A DNA stretch of 57,190 nt from Streptomyces sp. LUP47B. Its GTDB lineage: Bacteria > Actinomycetota > Actinomycetes > Streptomycetales > Streptomycetaceae. The notes beneath the pieces are model-generated. The model did not search any database. It saw only the letters and a program-made list of their open reading frames with translations, and was not told the DNA's origin. Position 1 is the stretch's first letter. Each line of letters begins with the position of its first letter. The stretch covers positions 1-57,190 of the forward strand of contig NZ_MJAH01000001.1 in NCBI RefSeq assembly GCF_001746295.1, given 5' to 3'. Positions 24,818 through 32,183 of this stretch are shown here, one piece after another. The position numbers and the translations under genes are program-made.

Positions 24818-26275
24818 TCATACGTTTTGGAAGGGCGGGCGTAGCAGGCCATCGCCCGGCCAGAGATCCTGTTCGGCTACAAGGCACGTCAGGAACGCGT
24901 CGATCTCGGCCAAAACCGCCGCACGCTCCGTGGGCCCGTATGTGATGACTTCGTCGGCTCCGGCGTCGAAGGCGCGCACATGACTCTGCGGGCCGACGGT
25001 GATGAGGGCGCGGGCGATGGCAGGGAGGCCCAGGCTGAGGGCATCGCACTCCCCTGCAAGGACGAGCTGCACAAGGTCAGTGATGACTTTCTCCCAGTCG
25101 CCGACCGCCGGCCAGTCGGCGCCGCCGCCCAGTTCGTAGGTGAGGGTGGACAGCGGGACGATCTCGCCCGGCTGGCGCTGCTGAGTGAGGCGGTGGTGGA
25201 TCCGGGCGCCGTCGGGCTGTTGCACCCGGGGGTGGAGCAGGGTGTCGGCAGCGACCAGCGTGGTGTTGATCTCCTGGGTGCCGTCGCCCGGGTAGTAGGG
25301 CTCGTGCGCGAAGAGCAGATAGACGTCCGCGGTGCGGGCTGCGTCGCCGGGCTGGGTCTGCGTCATGGGCGGGTATCCCTTCAGCGGTGAAATGTCGTTG
25401 GTGGGCGAAGATGTTGGCCGCAGCGCTGGTTCGAAGCCGGGCGGAAGCGGGCCCAGGGAGCTTTCGGCACGGCGGGGCTGGCTGGCCTCGTCGGCGCTCG
25501 GCGCGGCGCGGGGGCGCTCGAGTATCTGGGCGACCTGGTCGGCGAGTTGGGCCATCAGCCGCTCCCGGTGCGCGAGGCGCGTCGAGGCCGTGTGAGTGTC
25601 CTGGTTCTGGAGCAGGTCAGCAGCCCCCCACAGCAGGTTGTGGCCGATCTCAACCGACCGGCGCAGTTCGTAGCGATCGCTGTCGGCGACGGCCTGGACG
25701 ATGTAGGTGTGCAGAGCGGCGAGGCGCTGCAGGTACTGGCAGGCGGCGTGGTCTTCGACGCTGCGGACGTGTGCGCGGGCCCGTTCGTCGAGCCGGTCGG
25801 GCAGGTGCTCGGTGAGCAGCGGGGCAAGCAGCATCGCCGGCAGCACGAGGTCGGCCGGGATGCCGCTCCTGAGGGCGAACAGGGCGGCGAAGAAGCTGAC
25901 GGCCCCCATGGCGGCGGCGGAGAACCGCAGGGAGGCGGGGCTCGTGGCGGTCAGAGCGATGCGGTGGGCGGGGCGCCGGGTCAGCCAGCGCACGGCCAGC
26001 CGCTGGGGAAGCGTCGCGCCCGGGGTGAAGACACCGATCTGCGAGGGGACTTTGGGCACGGTGGCGTCGCTGGGAACGCTCCAGCCCAGCCAGCCCCATC
26101 CCGTGCGCTCGTACACGAGCGCCGGTTCGCATGTGCCGGTGCATACCGTCTCGCGGCAGACATGGCCGGAGCGCAGGACGCGGGAGCGTCCTTCGTCCCA
26201 TCGCTGCGGGTCGCGGGCGAAGGGGCGCAGCGGCTGCTGGGGTCCCGTCCCGAGTGAGTGAAGAGTGTCTGTCAT
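24818..26275 (-). CDS. Membrane-associated partner of the wHTH protein, 485 aa
   Basis: A 485-residue protein, family not recognised. N-terminal Cys pair (HVCRETVCTGTCEPALVYER, about 38-55), a hydrophobic hairpin (SLRFSAAAMGAVSFFAALFALRSGIPADLVLPAMLLAPLL, about 150-190), a long helical region with LRRSVEIGHNLLWGAADLL, and a separate C-terminal domain from about residue 304 (ADVYLLFAHEPYYPGDGTQEINTTLVAADTLL...). The last domain has its own ATG at 25366 and could be a fused gene. The start overlaps the upstream stop as ATGA, so it is coupled to the replication-initiator-like gene. Confidence 0.7.
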   Translation of the reverse strand: MTDTLHSLGTGPQQPLRPFARDPQRWDEGRSRVLRSGHVCRETVCTGTCEPALVYERTGWGWLGWSVPSDATVPKVPSQIGVFTPGATLPQRLAVRWLTRRPAHRIALTATSPASLRFSAAAMGAVSFFAALFALRSGIPADLVLPAMLLAPLLTEHLPDRLDERARAHVRSVEDHAACQYLQRLAALHTYIVQAVADSDRYELRRSVEIGHNLLWGAADLLQNQDTHTASTRLAHRERLMAQLADQVAQILERPRAAPSADEASQPRRAESSLGPLPPGFEPALRPTSSPTNDISPLKGYPPMTQTQPGDAARTADVYLLFAHEPYYPGDGTQEINTTLVAADTLLHPRVQQPDGARIHHRLTQQRQPGEIVPLSTLTYELGGGADWPAVGDWEKVITDLVQLVLAGECDALSLGLPAIARALITVGPQSHVRAFDAGADEVITYGPTERAAVLAEIDAFLTCLVAEQDLWPGDGLLRPPFQNV

Positions 26276-27702
26276 GAGGTGCTCGCTTTCAGATGAACGT
26301 CGGTCGCAGTCAGAGCAGAGGCGCACGTGGCGCATCGGCCATCGCCGTCGGGGTGAGCGCGACGGGGAGTCGGCCCAGGGCAGGTGCGGCACAGGGGCCA
26401 GTCGAGGCAGGCCGGGCAGAGGTCTTCACCGGGTGCGGTGCCGGGTCGGCCGCAGCCGGCGCATTCGACGAGGGCCCGGTAAGTGAGCGCCTGGCCGACC
26501 GTGCGCTCGGCGGACGGTGTGGAGAGCTGCGCTGTCCACGAGGCCTCGACCGGGTCGACGTCGTCGAAGCGGGCAGCGGGAGGCGGGTAGAGCTGAGCGG
26601 AGCGCAGTCGGGCCGCGACGATCGCGCCGACCGAGGTGCGGATCTGGCTCGGCAGCGGGCGGCTGGTGATGATGTGGCGCAGTTGCTCCACGCTCCAGCC
26701 GGCGTCGAGCATCGCGGCCACGACGCGGCCCTGGTCGTGCAGGGCCTTCTCCTGCAGCAGCAGTTCGGGGTGGGCCGACCCGATCGACAGCAGCAGCCAG
26801 GTACCCGGATCCAAATCCTGCGGCGCCGGCGTGACCGTCCGCTGCGCAGGCACGGCCGTGCGGCCGCTCGTGCGCTTGCCAGCGGCGCACGGAGGGAGGG
26901 AACTGGTCTTCTGCTTGTTGGTCTTCTTACTGATGGTGTTCTTTGTTCGGCGGTCAGCCAACGTAGGGCTATCCAGTCCTGGGTTTCCCGACTCTGGCCC
27001 GGACCTGGTGTTTTGCAGGGCAGGCAGGTCAGTGATGACATACGTGGCCGAGCCGAGGGTGCCATCGGAATTACGGTCGCGCTCGCGCTGCAGGAAGCCG
27101 TAGCGCTCAAGCTCCTGCAATCCGGTCGTCACCGCGTCCACGCCCTCGCGACCCCGCCGGACCAGGTCCGCGACCGTCATGTACCAGCCCTCGCGATGCG
27201 TGCTGATCAGTCCGAACAGCCCCTTCGCCTTGAAGGACATGCGGCCGTCGCGGAACAAGGCGTTGGCGACCTGCGTGAACTGGTCCCCAGCCATCACGCC
27301 GCGGCGGATGCCCATGCCATAGGCGCCCCCGCCGTCCACCAGTGCAGACGGCGCGTGGAGCGCTGCGGCGCTGTCCGCCATGAGGGCGTCAACGAAGGCG
27401 GGTTGGTCCGTGATGGAGTAGACGATCTCGCCGAGGGTGCCGCTCGGACGGCGCAGGCGTTCGCGGATCAGATAGCCGTGGGTCTCCAGTTCCTTCAGCC
27501 CGGAGCGCACCGCGTCCCGTCCGTCGGGGCCGGAGCGGACGAGGGCGGCGACGGTCACCTGCCAGCCGTCCTGGTGGGTGCTGATGTAACCGAAAATCCC
27601 TTTCGCCTTGAAGGTGACCCGGCTATCGCGGAACAACCCGTTGGCGATCTGCGTGAACTGGTCACCGGCCATCGAGCCGCGACGGATCCGTCCTCCGGTC
27701 AT
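26272..27702 (-). CDS. Tandem wHTH replication-initiator-like protein
   Basis: A 476-residue protein. Two copies of a winged-helix unit: MAGDQFTQIANGLFRDSRVTFKAKGIFGYISTHQDGW...LETHGYL (about 11-105) and MAGDQFTQVANALFRDGRMSFKAKGLFGLISTHREGW...LERYGFL (about 135-225). A polar Lys/Thr linker (TKNTISKKTNKQKTSS) and a helical domain (WLLLSIGSAHPELLL...LRHIITSRPLPSQIRTSVGAIVAARL, about 310-390) follow, then Cys clusters CAGCGRPG, CPACLDWPLCRTC and CATC, likely zinc sites. The wHTH part resembles the N-terminal domains of RepA_N/DnaD-type initiators. ATG 27702 is chosen at the start of the first repeat. Confidence 0.75.
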   Translation of the reverse strand: MTGGRIRRGSMAGDQFTQIANGLFRDSRVTFKAKGIFGYISTHQDGWQVTVAALVRSGPDGRDAVRSGLKELETHGYLIRERLRRPSGTLGEIVYSITDQPAFVDALMADSAAALHAPSALVDGGGAYGMGIRRGVMAGDQFTQVANALFRDGRMSFKAKGLFGLISTHREGWYMTVADLVRRGREGVDAVTTGLQELERYGFLQRERDRNSDGTLGSATYVITDLPALQNTRSGPESGNPGLDSPTLADRRTKNTISKKTNKQKTSSLPPCAAGKRTSGRTAVPAQRTVTPAPQDLDPGTWLLLSIGSAHPELLLQEKALHDQGRVVAAMLDAGWSVEQLRHIITSRPLPSQIRTSVGAIVAARLRSAQLYPPPAARFDDVDPVEASWTAQLSTPSAERTVGQALTYRALVECAGCGRPGTAPGEDLCPACLDWPLCRTCPGPTPRRAHPDGDGRCATCASALTATDVHLKASTS

Positions 27703-28323
27703 CGCACGTCCGCAAGTGCGCGGTAGCCGGGGCATCCCACACCGCCCGGCTGAGCGAGACAGCCAGAGCCGGCGGTTACGGGGACGTGCGTGAAAGTCAT
27801 ACAGGCAGCCCACCCGGTGAGGCCGACCACGGCGGCGGCCACAACCCCCGACCATCGATCACGATCCGGCAACATGCGCGCTCGGCTGCCATGGTCGGGC
27901 GCATGGTCGGGCTGGCCATGGGCTCTGGCACGACCAACGCGCACAGCGCAGCGCGTTCAGATTTTCGTCTGGTTGGCGAGCAGGGTGGCCTTCATGCTGC
28001 TTTCGAGCTTGGCGCGGCACTCGCTGTGGCGATGAAGTCGCACGTGGCGACGTGAACCCCCGCGACTTTCATCGCCCGGTCAAGGGCTCCAGCGTGAGGG
28101 GGCTTTTCTATTTCGCGCCGGACGAACCGACCACTGGAAGAGCATCGCAGTTCCTCAATCCATCTGTCCGTTCCGTCACGTCAGTGTCGGCTCCTCTACG
28201 TCGACCCCCTTTGCTGCTCCGATCGGGCGGTGCTGGGTCGCCGCCTGCGTCAGCTTCTCCGGTCATCGGTGACGGAGTCCTTAAGATCCCCGCTGACCGC
28301 ATCGGTGGACACGGAGAAAATGC
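27703..28323. other. Divergent intergenic region, possible operator repeats
   Basis: No gene is supported. At 27890-27912 a direct repeat CATGGTCGGGC occurs twice in a row, close to the GTGGTCGGGC units of control regions A and B. It lies about 200 bases upstream of the tandem wHTH gene. On the minus strand a short tail reading HSECRAKLESSMKATLLANQTKI (about 27958-28030) may be a gene relic. Confidence 0.4.
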
Positions 28324-28752
28324 ATGAGGCGCTGCCTCGGATGGATCGCGCGCATGGCCGTATGCACGGCCTGCCTCAGCATGATCGCCGCTTGTGGGTC
28401 GGAAAAGGGCCCCGCCAAGGACGGATCCTCCCCAACGCCGTCGTGCACGTCGCCGTTGTCCTCAGCGCTGTCGTCCCCAACGCCCTCATGCCCGACGCCG
28501 TCGTCACCCATGGCGTCGTCCTCCGCCGCGTCGTCACTGTCACCGACCGGGACGCAGTCCAAGGGCTCCCCCAGCCATGGTGGCGAGCCAGTCCCTCCGC
28601 CCCCGCCCGTCCCGACGAACACCGGACCGTCGACGAGGGACGGCAACGGCATTACGCCAACGGCTACTCCCCCATGCCCCGGCGATCCCACTTGCCCATC
28701 GGCTCCCGAGAACGGTGTGTCTCCAGAAAATCCGGCACCGGACGGTACATGA
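28324..28752 (+). CDS. Ser/Pro-rich lipoprotein
   Basis: A 142-residue lipoprotein: signal peptide MRRCLGWIARMAVCTACLSMIAAC with lipobox IAAC (Cys24), then an unstructured wall-spanning stretch of Ser, Thr and Pro with PPPPPVP. No folded domain. Stop overlaps the next ATG (ATGA), so the two are coupled and probably make one surface complex. Confidence 0.7.
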   Translation: MRRCLGWIARMAVCTACLSMIAACGSEKGPAKDGSSPTPSCTSPLSSALSSPTPSCPTPSSPMASSSAASSLSPTGTQSKGSPSHGGEPVPPPPPVPTNTGPSTRDGNGITPTATPPCPGDPTCPSAPENGVSPENPAPDGT

Positions 28753-29633
28753 GGCAACCGCGGCCCAGCCTCGAACAGAAGGACCGACGAGCGGACTCCG
28801 CAAGCCAGGTGTCCCGGACCAAGGTCGTCAAGGTCGTGATCGCTCAGGCGTCGTTCATCGCTGCATTGATGTTTTACCTGGGTGTGATCTACACGAGTGC
28901 GTATTACGGCCACTTCCACCTCTCTCCATTTCTTCTCGGCTTCAGCTTTGCTGAGTTCGTCCTGCAGAGCCTGAATCTGCTCACGTTCCCCGTTCTGGTG
29001 GGTGCCGTTGTCTTGCTCATCGCCGTCGCCCTTAGCGGACCCCGGTCGCGTCAGGCTCTGCCCGGCGCGCTGGTGCGGGGCGTGTCGCTGAGCACATCGG
29101 CGCTGGGCCGCCAGCACCTGCTCGTCGTGGCGGCAGGCACGGTCCTGCTCATCCTGTGGTGGCAATGGCAACTGCTCCTGCCGTACCGCTGGGCTGGCCC
29201 CCTTCTCATCGCCTTTGGTCTGCTGCTCGGTGTGGCGTCGGGCGACGGCGCGGACCGCCCAAGTGGCCTGCGGGACACAGCTGTACCGATCTTCGCTGCC
29301 GGGGTGTTCCTGTTCTGGACCGTCACCCTGCTCGCCGGTCAGCTCGGCGAGCAACACGCCGAGCACGACGGCCGGAACGTGGTCCAGCGCACCGGCCTGG
29401 TGGTCTTCAGTGCCGAGCGGCTCGGCCTCAGCTCCCGATCAACAGATCTCCACTTCAAGGACCTCGGTGCCGCCGTGCACCTTCGCTACCGCTACACGGG
29501 CCTGCGGCTCATCGCGGCGCGCGACGGACGCTATTACGCCGTGCCCATCGGTTGGCGGGCGCGGACCGACCCCGTCTACATCCTCCGGGAAAGCGACGAC
29601 GTGCGCCTCGAACTGACGCCCGGCGTCCAGTAG
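28749..29633 (+). CDS. Polytopic membrane protein, 294 aa
   Basis: A 294-residue membrane protein with about five spans: VVKVVIAQASFIAALMFYLGVIY, FLLGFSFAEFVLQSLNLL-FPVLVGAVVLLIAVAL, LLVVAAGTVLLILWWQW, WAGPLLIAFGLLLGV and VPIFAAGVFLFWTVTLLA. An extracytoplasmic C-terminal domain of about 100 residues (GLVVFSAERLGLSSRSTDLHFKDL...YYAVPIGWRARTDPVYILRESDDVRLEL) follows. Such Streptomyces proteins are of unknown function. Coupled to the lipoprotein. Confidence 0.75.
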   Translation: MRQPRPSLEQKDRRADSASQVSRTKVVKVVIAQASFIAALMFYLGVIYTSAYYGHFHLSPFLLGFSFAEFVLQSLNLLTFPVLVGAVVLLIAVALSGPRSRQALPGALVRGVSLSTSALGRQHLLVVAAGTVLLILWWQWQLLLPYRWAGPLLIAFGLLLGVASGDGADRPSGLRDTAVPIFAAGVFLFWTVTLLAGQLGEQHAEHDGRNVVQRTGLVVFSAERLGLSSRSTDLHFKDLGAAVHLRYRYTGLRLIAARDGRYYAVPIGWRARTDPVYILRESDDVRLELTPGVQ

Positions 29634-30188
29634 CCACCGTCCACCGGTCCGCACTGCACGTCGCAGGCCTGCTCATCTGGTCTGCTTCGGTGATCGTAAA
29701 GAATCGCCCTAGCACAGAGGTCGACCCGGCTGCGATCGGCGGAGCATTCTCTGGACCGCTCCGGGTGGGCGGCTGCCACGAGCCGCGACGCCCTCCTCGG
29801 AGATCCGGCACGGAGTGAAGCGGGCCCGCCCCCGGAGTCCAGGAACGGCCCGACTGTGCCCGGCGGCAACGACGGTCGGATCCGGCTGCGCAATCGGTGC
29901 GCACCGCCGGCACTGCAGCCGCACACGGGCGTTTGCGCACCGGGCGCAGGTCGTGCGCAATCGACATGCGCGTGTGGATGCGCAGTCCCACCCCGGGGTC
30001 TCCCGGAGGCGGCTGCGCAACCGCCTGCCGCTGCGCAACTGCCGGCCGCTGCGCAGTCTCCCGTGTGGGCGACCGCTGACTGCTCATGAGCAGGCTCCAC
30101 AACGCACGCTGCGCAGCATCGCGAGCCGCCCCGATCAAAGGTCTGCTCCGGCGTATCGGAGCGGAACTCCGCGTGGGTGCGAAATGTC
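29634..30188. repeat. TGCGCA cluster upstream of the transfer operon
   Basis: TGCGCA occurs nine times in 230 bases, starting at 29887, 29898, 29934, 29954, 29979, 30014, 30032, 30050 and 30110; chance at this G+C would give far below one. Spacings are irregular (11-60 bases). No gene is supported. More copies continue into the first transfer gene. The cluster could be an iteron-like or protein-binding locus. Confidence 0.5.
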
Positions 30189-30343
30189 GTGGTCGGGTCT
30201 GTGGTCGGGGCGACCACAGACCCGACCACAGGTTTGTGTCCCCTTCGTGACCGTGGTCGGGCCTTCGTGGTCGGTGGTCGGGTCGGGGGCGACCGGTTGC
30301 CTCGGATCAGAAGCAACAACTCGCTCTGACCTGGGAGTTTGGA
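30189..30343 (+). promoter_or_regulatory. Control region B: 19-bp perfect palindrome and GTGGTCGG repeats
   Basis: GTGGTCGGGTCTGTGGTCG (30189-30207), GGG, then its exact complement (30211-30229). TTTGTGTCCCC (30233-30243) and further GTGGTCGG units at 30252-30280 follow, then GGGAG before the ATG at 30344. The part from 30233 aligns with control region A. It can act as operator, attenuator or replication/transfer site. Confidence 0.7.
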
Positions 30344-31276
30344 ATGTCCCCTGCTATGCAGGCAGCGGAAGAGCACGCTGCTCGTGCGACCGCTGCGGGG
30401 GTTCGGCTGCAGCAGATGCGGCGCCGGGTCCGTCTGGGCCGCTGGGGCGTGTGGGCGGCCGTGTCGGCCGGCCCCATCGCGCTGGCCGTCGCCGTGGCCG
30501 CGCCCGCGACCGTGGTCCCTGCCACCCCCGCGGCAAAGCCGACCACGGTGAAGACGACTGTGGCGGCCAACCCGTCCGGGTACGCCACGGTGTTCCTCGG
30601 CGCGTGGCTGCGCAGCCGCGCAGGCGCCGAGAGCACTGCGCAGTCCCGGCTTGCGCAGTCGATGGCCCCGGACATTGATCTTCCCGGGACGGTGGATGCG
30701 CAGCCCGAGCCGGAGTCGGTCGTGGCGGTGCGCAGTGTGCAGCAGACCGGCACGGCGTGGTCGGTGACGGTGGCTGCGCAGTTCGCCGACGGACGGTTGC
30801 GCTACTTCGCGGTGCCGGTGGTCGCCGACTCGGGCGGCGACTCGTTCACCGTGTCCGGTGCCCCCGGGGTGGTGGCCGGCCCGGCCCGCGCCGCGGGGGC
30901 TCCGTCGCCGTACACGGTGACCGTGCCGACGGACAGCGAAGTGTCGTCCGCGGCTGGGGAGTTCCTGGCCGCGTATCTGACCGGAGCCGGTGAGGTCGAC
31001 CGCTACCTCGCTCCCGGCGTGCGTCTGTCGCCGGTCTCCCCCGCCCCCTACCAGAGGGTCACGGTCCAGCAGATACTCGCCGCCGACCAGGAAGCGGCCG
31101 CCGAGTCCGTCCCGGCGGAGGGGACCCGGGTGCGGGTAAGGGCCGAGGTCGAGGCCCGCGACAGTTCGGGGCGGTGGCCGCTGGCGTACGAGCTGACGCT
31201 CAAGGTCCGCTCGGGCCGCTGGGAAGTCGCCTCACTGGAGTCCGGCACCGCGCAGGCGGGAGGTGCCCGATCATGA
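30344..31276 (+). CDS. tcpC-like: TcpC/VirB8-like conjugation protein
   Basis: A 310-residue protein. Cytoplasmic N-terminus rich in Arg, one membrane span (WGVWAAVSAGPIALAVAVAAPATVV, about 34-58), then two extracytoplasmic NTF2-like domains (GYATVFLGAWLRS...VAAQFADGRLRYFAVPVVAD, about 75-175, and SSAAGEFLAAYLTGAGEVDRYLAPG...AYELTLKVRSGRWEVASL, about 200-300). This is the arrangement of TcpC (pCW3) and Tn916 Orf13, the VirB8-like scaffold of Gram-positive conjugation channels. First gene of the operon, under control region B; ends in an ATGA overlap. Confidence 0.85.
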   Translation: MSPAMQAAEEHAARATAAGVRLQQMRRRVRLGRWGVWAAVSAGPIALAVAVAAPATVVPATPAAKPTTVKTTVAANPSGYATVFLGAWLRSRAGAESTAQSRLAQSMAPDIDLPGTVDAQPEPESVVAVRSVQQTGTAWSVTVAAQFADGRLRYFAVPVVADSGGDSFTVSGAPGVVAGPARAAGAPSPYTVTVPTDSEVSSAAGEFLAAYLTGAGEVDRYLAPGVRLSPVSPAPYQRVTVQQILAADQEAAAESVPAEGTRVRVRAEVEARDSSGRWPLAYELTLKVRSGRWEVASLESGTAQAGGARS

Positions 31277-31608
31277 CCGGTGTGCCGCTCGCCGGGGAGC
31301 TCGACGATCTTGGAAACTCGTGGATCACGATGTTCGAGACCTGGGCGACGAAAGGCCTTCAAGCCGGCCTGCTCGTGCTCGTCGTCGTGATCATGATCCA
31401 GAAGTTCTCGTTGAAGGCCGGCATCGGTGCGCTGATCCTGATGGTGATCGCGCTGGGCCTCTACAACTCGCGTAACGATCTTGCCGACATGTTCGAGGAC
31501 GAGGTCAAGAACCCGTCCAAGGGCGCGCCCGCCATACCGGGCATCGTGCAGGGCGAATCTCCGGCCGCTGGTGACCACCACTCCGCTGGCGTGGGGGGTT
31601 GGCTGTGA
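31273..31608 (+). CDS. Small two-span membrane protein (TcpD-like position)
   Basis: A 111-residue protein with two spans (GLQAGLLVLVVVIMIQKF and AGIGALILMVIALGLYN, about 31-68) and an acidic/Gly-rich C-terminus. Sequence does not name a family, but size and location between TcpC and TcpE match TcpD of pCW3. Overlaps both neighbours (ATGA and GTGA). Confidence 0.7.
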   Translation: MTGVPLAGELDDLGNSWITMFETWATKGLQAGLLVLVVVIMIQKFSLKAGIGALILMVIALGLYNSRNDLADMFEDEVKNPSKGAPAIPGIVQGESPAAGDHHSAGVGGWL

Positions 31609-32183
31609 GCGCCCCCACCACAGCATCAGCCTCCGTGCGGATGAGCCGCTTCTACACCGCTGCCCGCCGCCACCCGTGGGTGCTGGGCAAGGTCGCCGAC
31701 TGGCGCATCCCGCTCGGGCCGTTCACGCCCGCGCAGATCCTCCTCGCCGTCGCCGGCGGCTTCGTTCTGGTCAAGACGATCCCGTTGTGGTCGTGGATGG
31801 GGCCCGTCCCGCCCGCTGCCTGGCTGCTGGGCATATGGGCGGTGCGACGTCCGAAGATCAAGGGGCGTGCTCCCTTCCCGGCCGCCCTGGGCTGGCTGTT
31901 GCTGTGCTGGCAGCCGCGCGGGGGGCGGATCGGTGGCCGTGCGGCCCGCGACCATGCCGCCCGCCCCTTCGCCGGTGGTTTCGTCATCGAGGGCAACGCC
32001 CCTGCCGGGCCGAGCACTTCGGCTCCGCAGCCGCGTCGTCCCGCCGCCGTCCGTCCGCCGCACCGGGGGCCGAAGCCGTCGGATCCGGGCGGCCATCCGG
32101 CGACCGTGGCCGCCCAGCCGGTGGGGCCGGTGTCGGGTGTGCAGCGGCTGCTCGCGCTCGCCGAACAGGGGGGGGTGCGGTGA
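31605..32183 (+). CDS. TcpE-like membrane protein
   Basis: A 192-residue protein. The N-terminus FYTAARRHPWVLGKVADWRIPLGPFTPAQILLAVAGGFVLVKTIPLW followed by PPAAWLLGIWAVRRPKIKGR has the YxxxRxxPxxLxKxxDxxLPxG opening and paired spans of TcpE-family proteins. The C-terminal 90 residues are a Pro/Arg/Ala-rich tail that the short TcpE proteins lack. Start GTG 31605 (overlapping stop) preferred over TTG 31599. Confidence 0.7.
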   Translation: MSAPTTASASVRMSRFYTAARRHPWVLGKVADWRIPLGPFTPAQILLAVAGGFVLVKTIPLWSWMGPVPPAAWLLGIWAVRRPKIKGRAPFPAALGWLLLCWQPRGGRIGGRAARDHAARPFAGGFVIEGNAPAGPSTSAPQPRRPAAVRPPHRGPKPSDPGGHPATVAAQPVGPVSGVQRLLALAEQGGVR

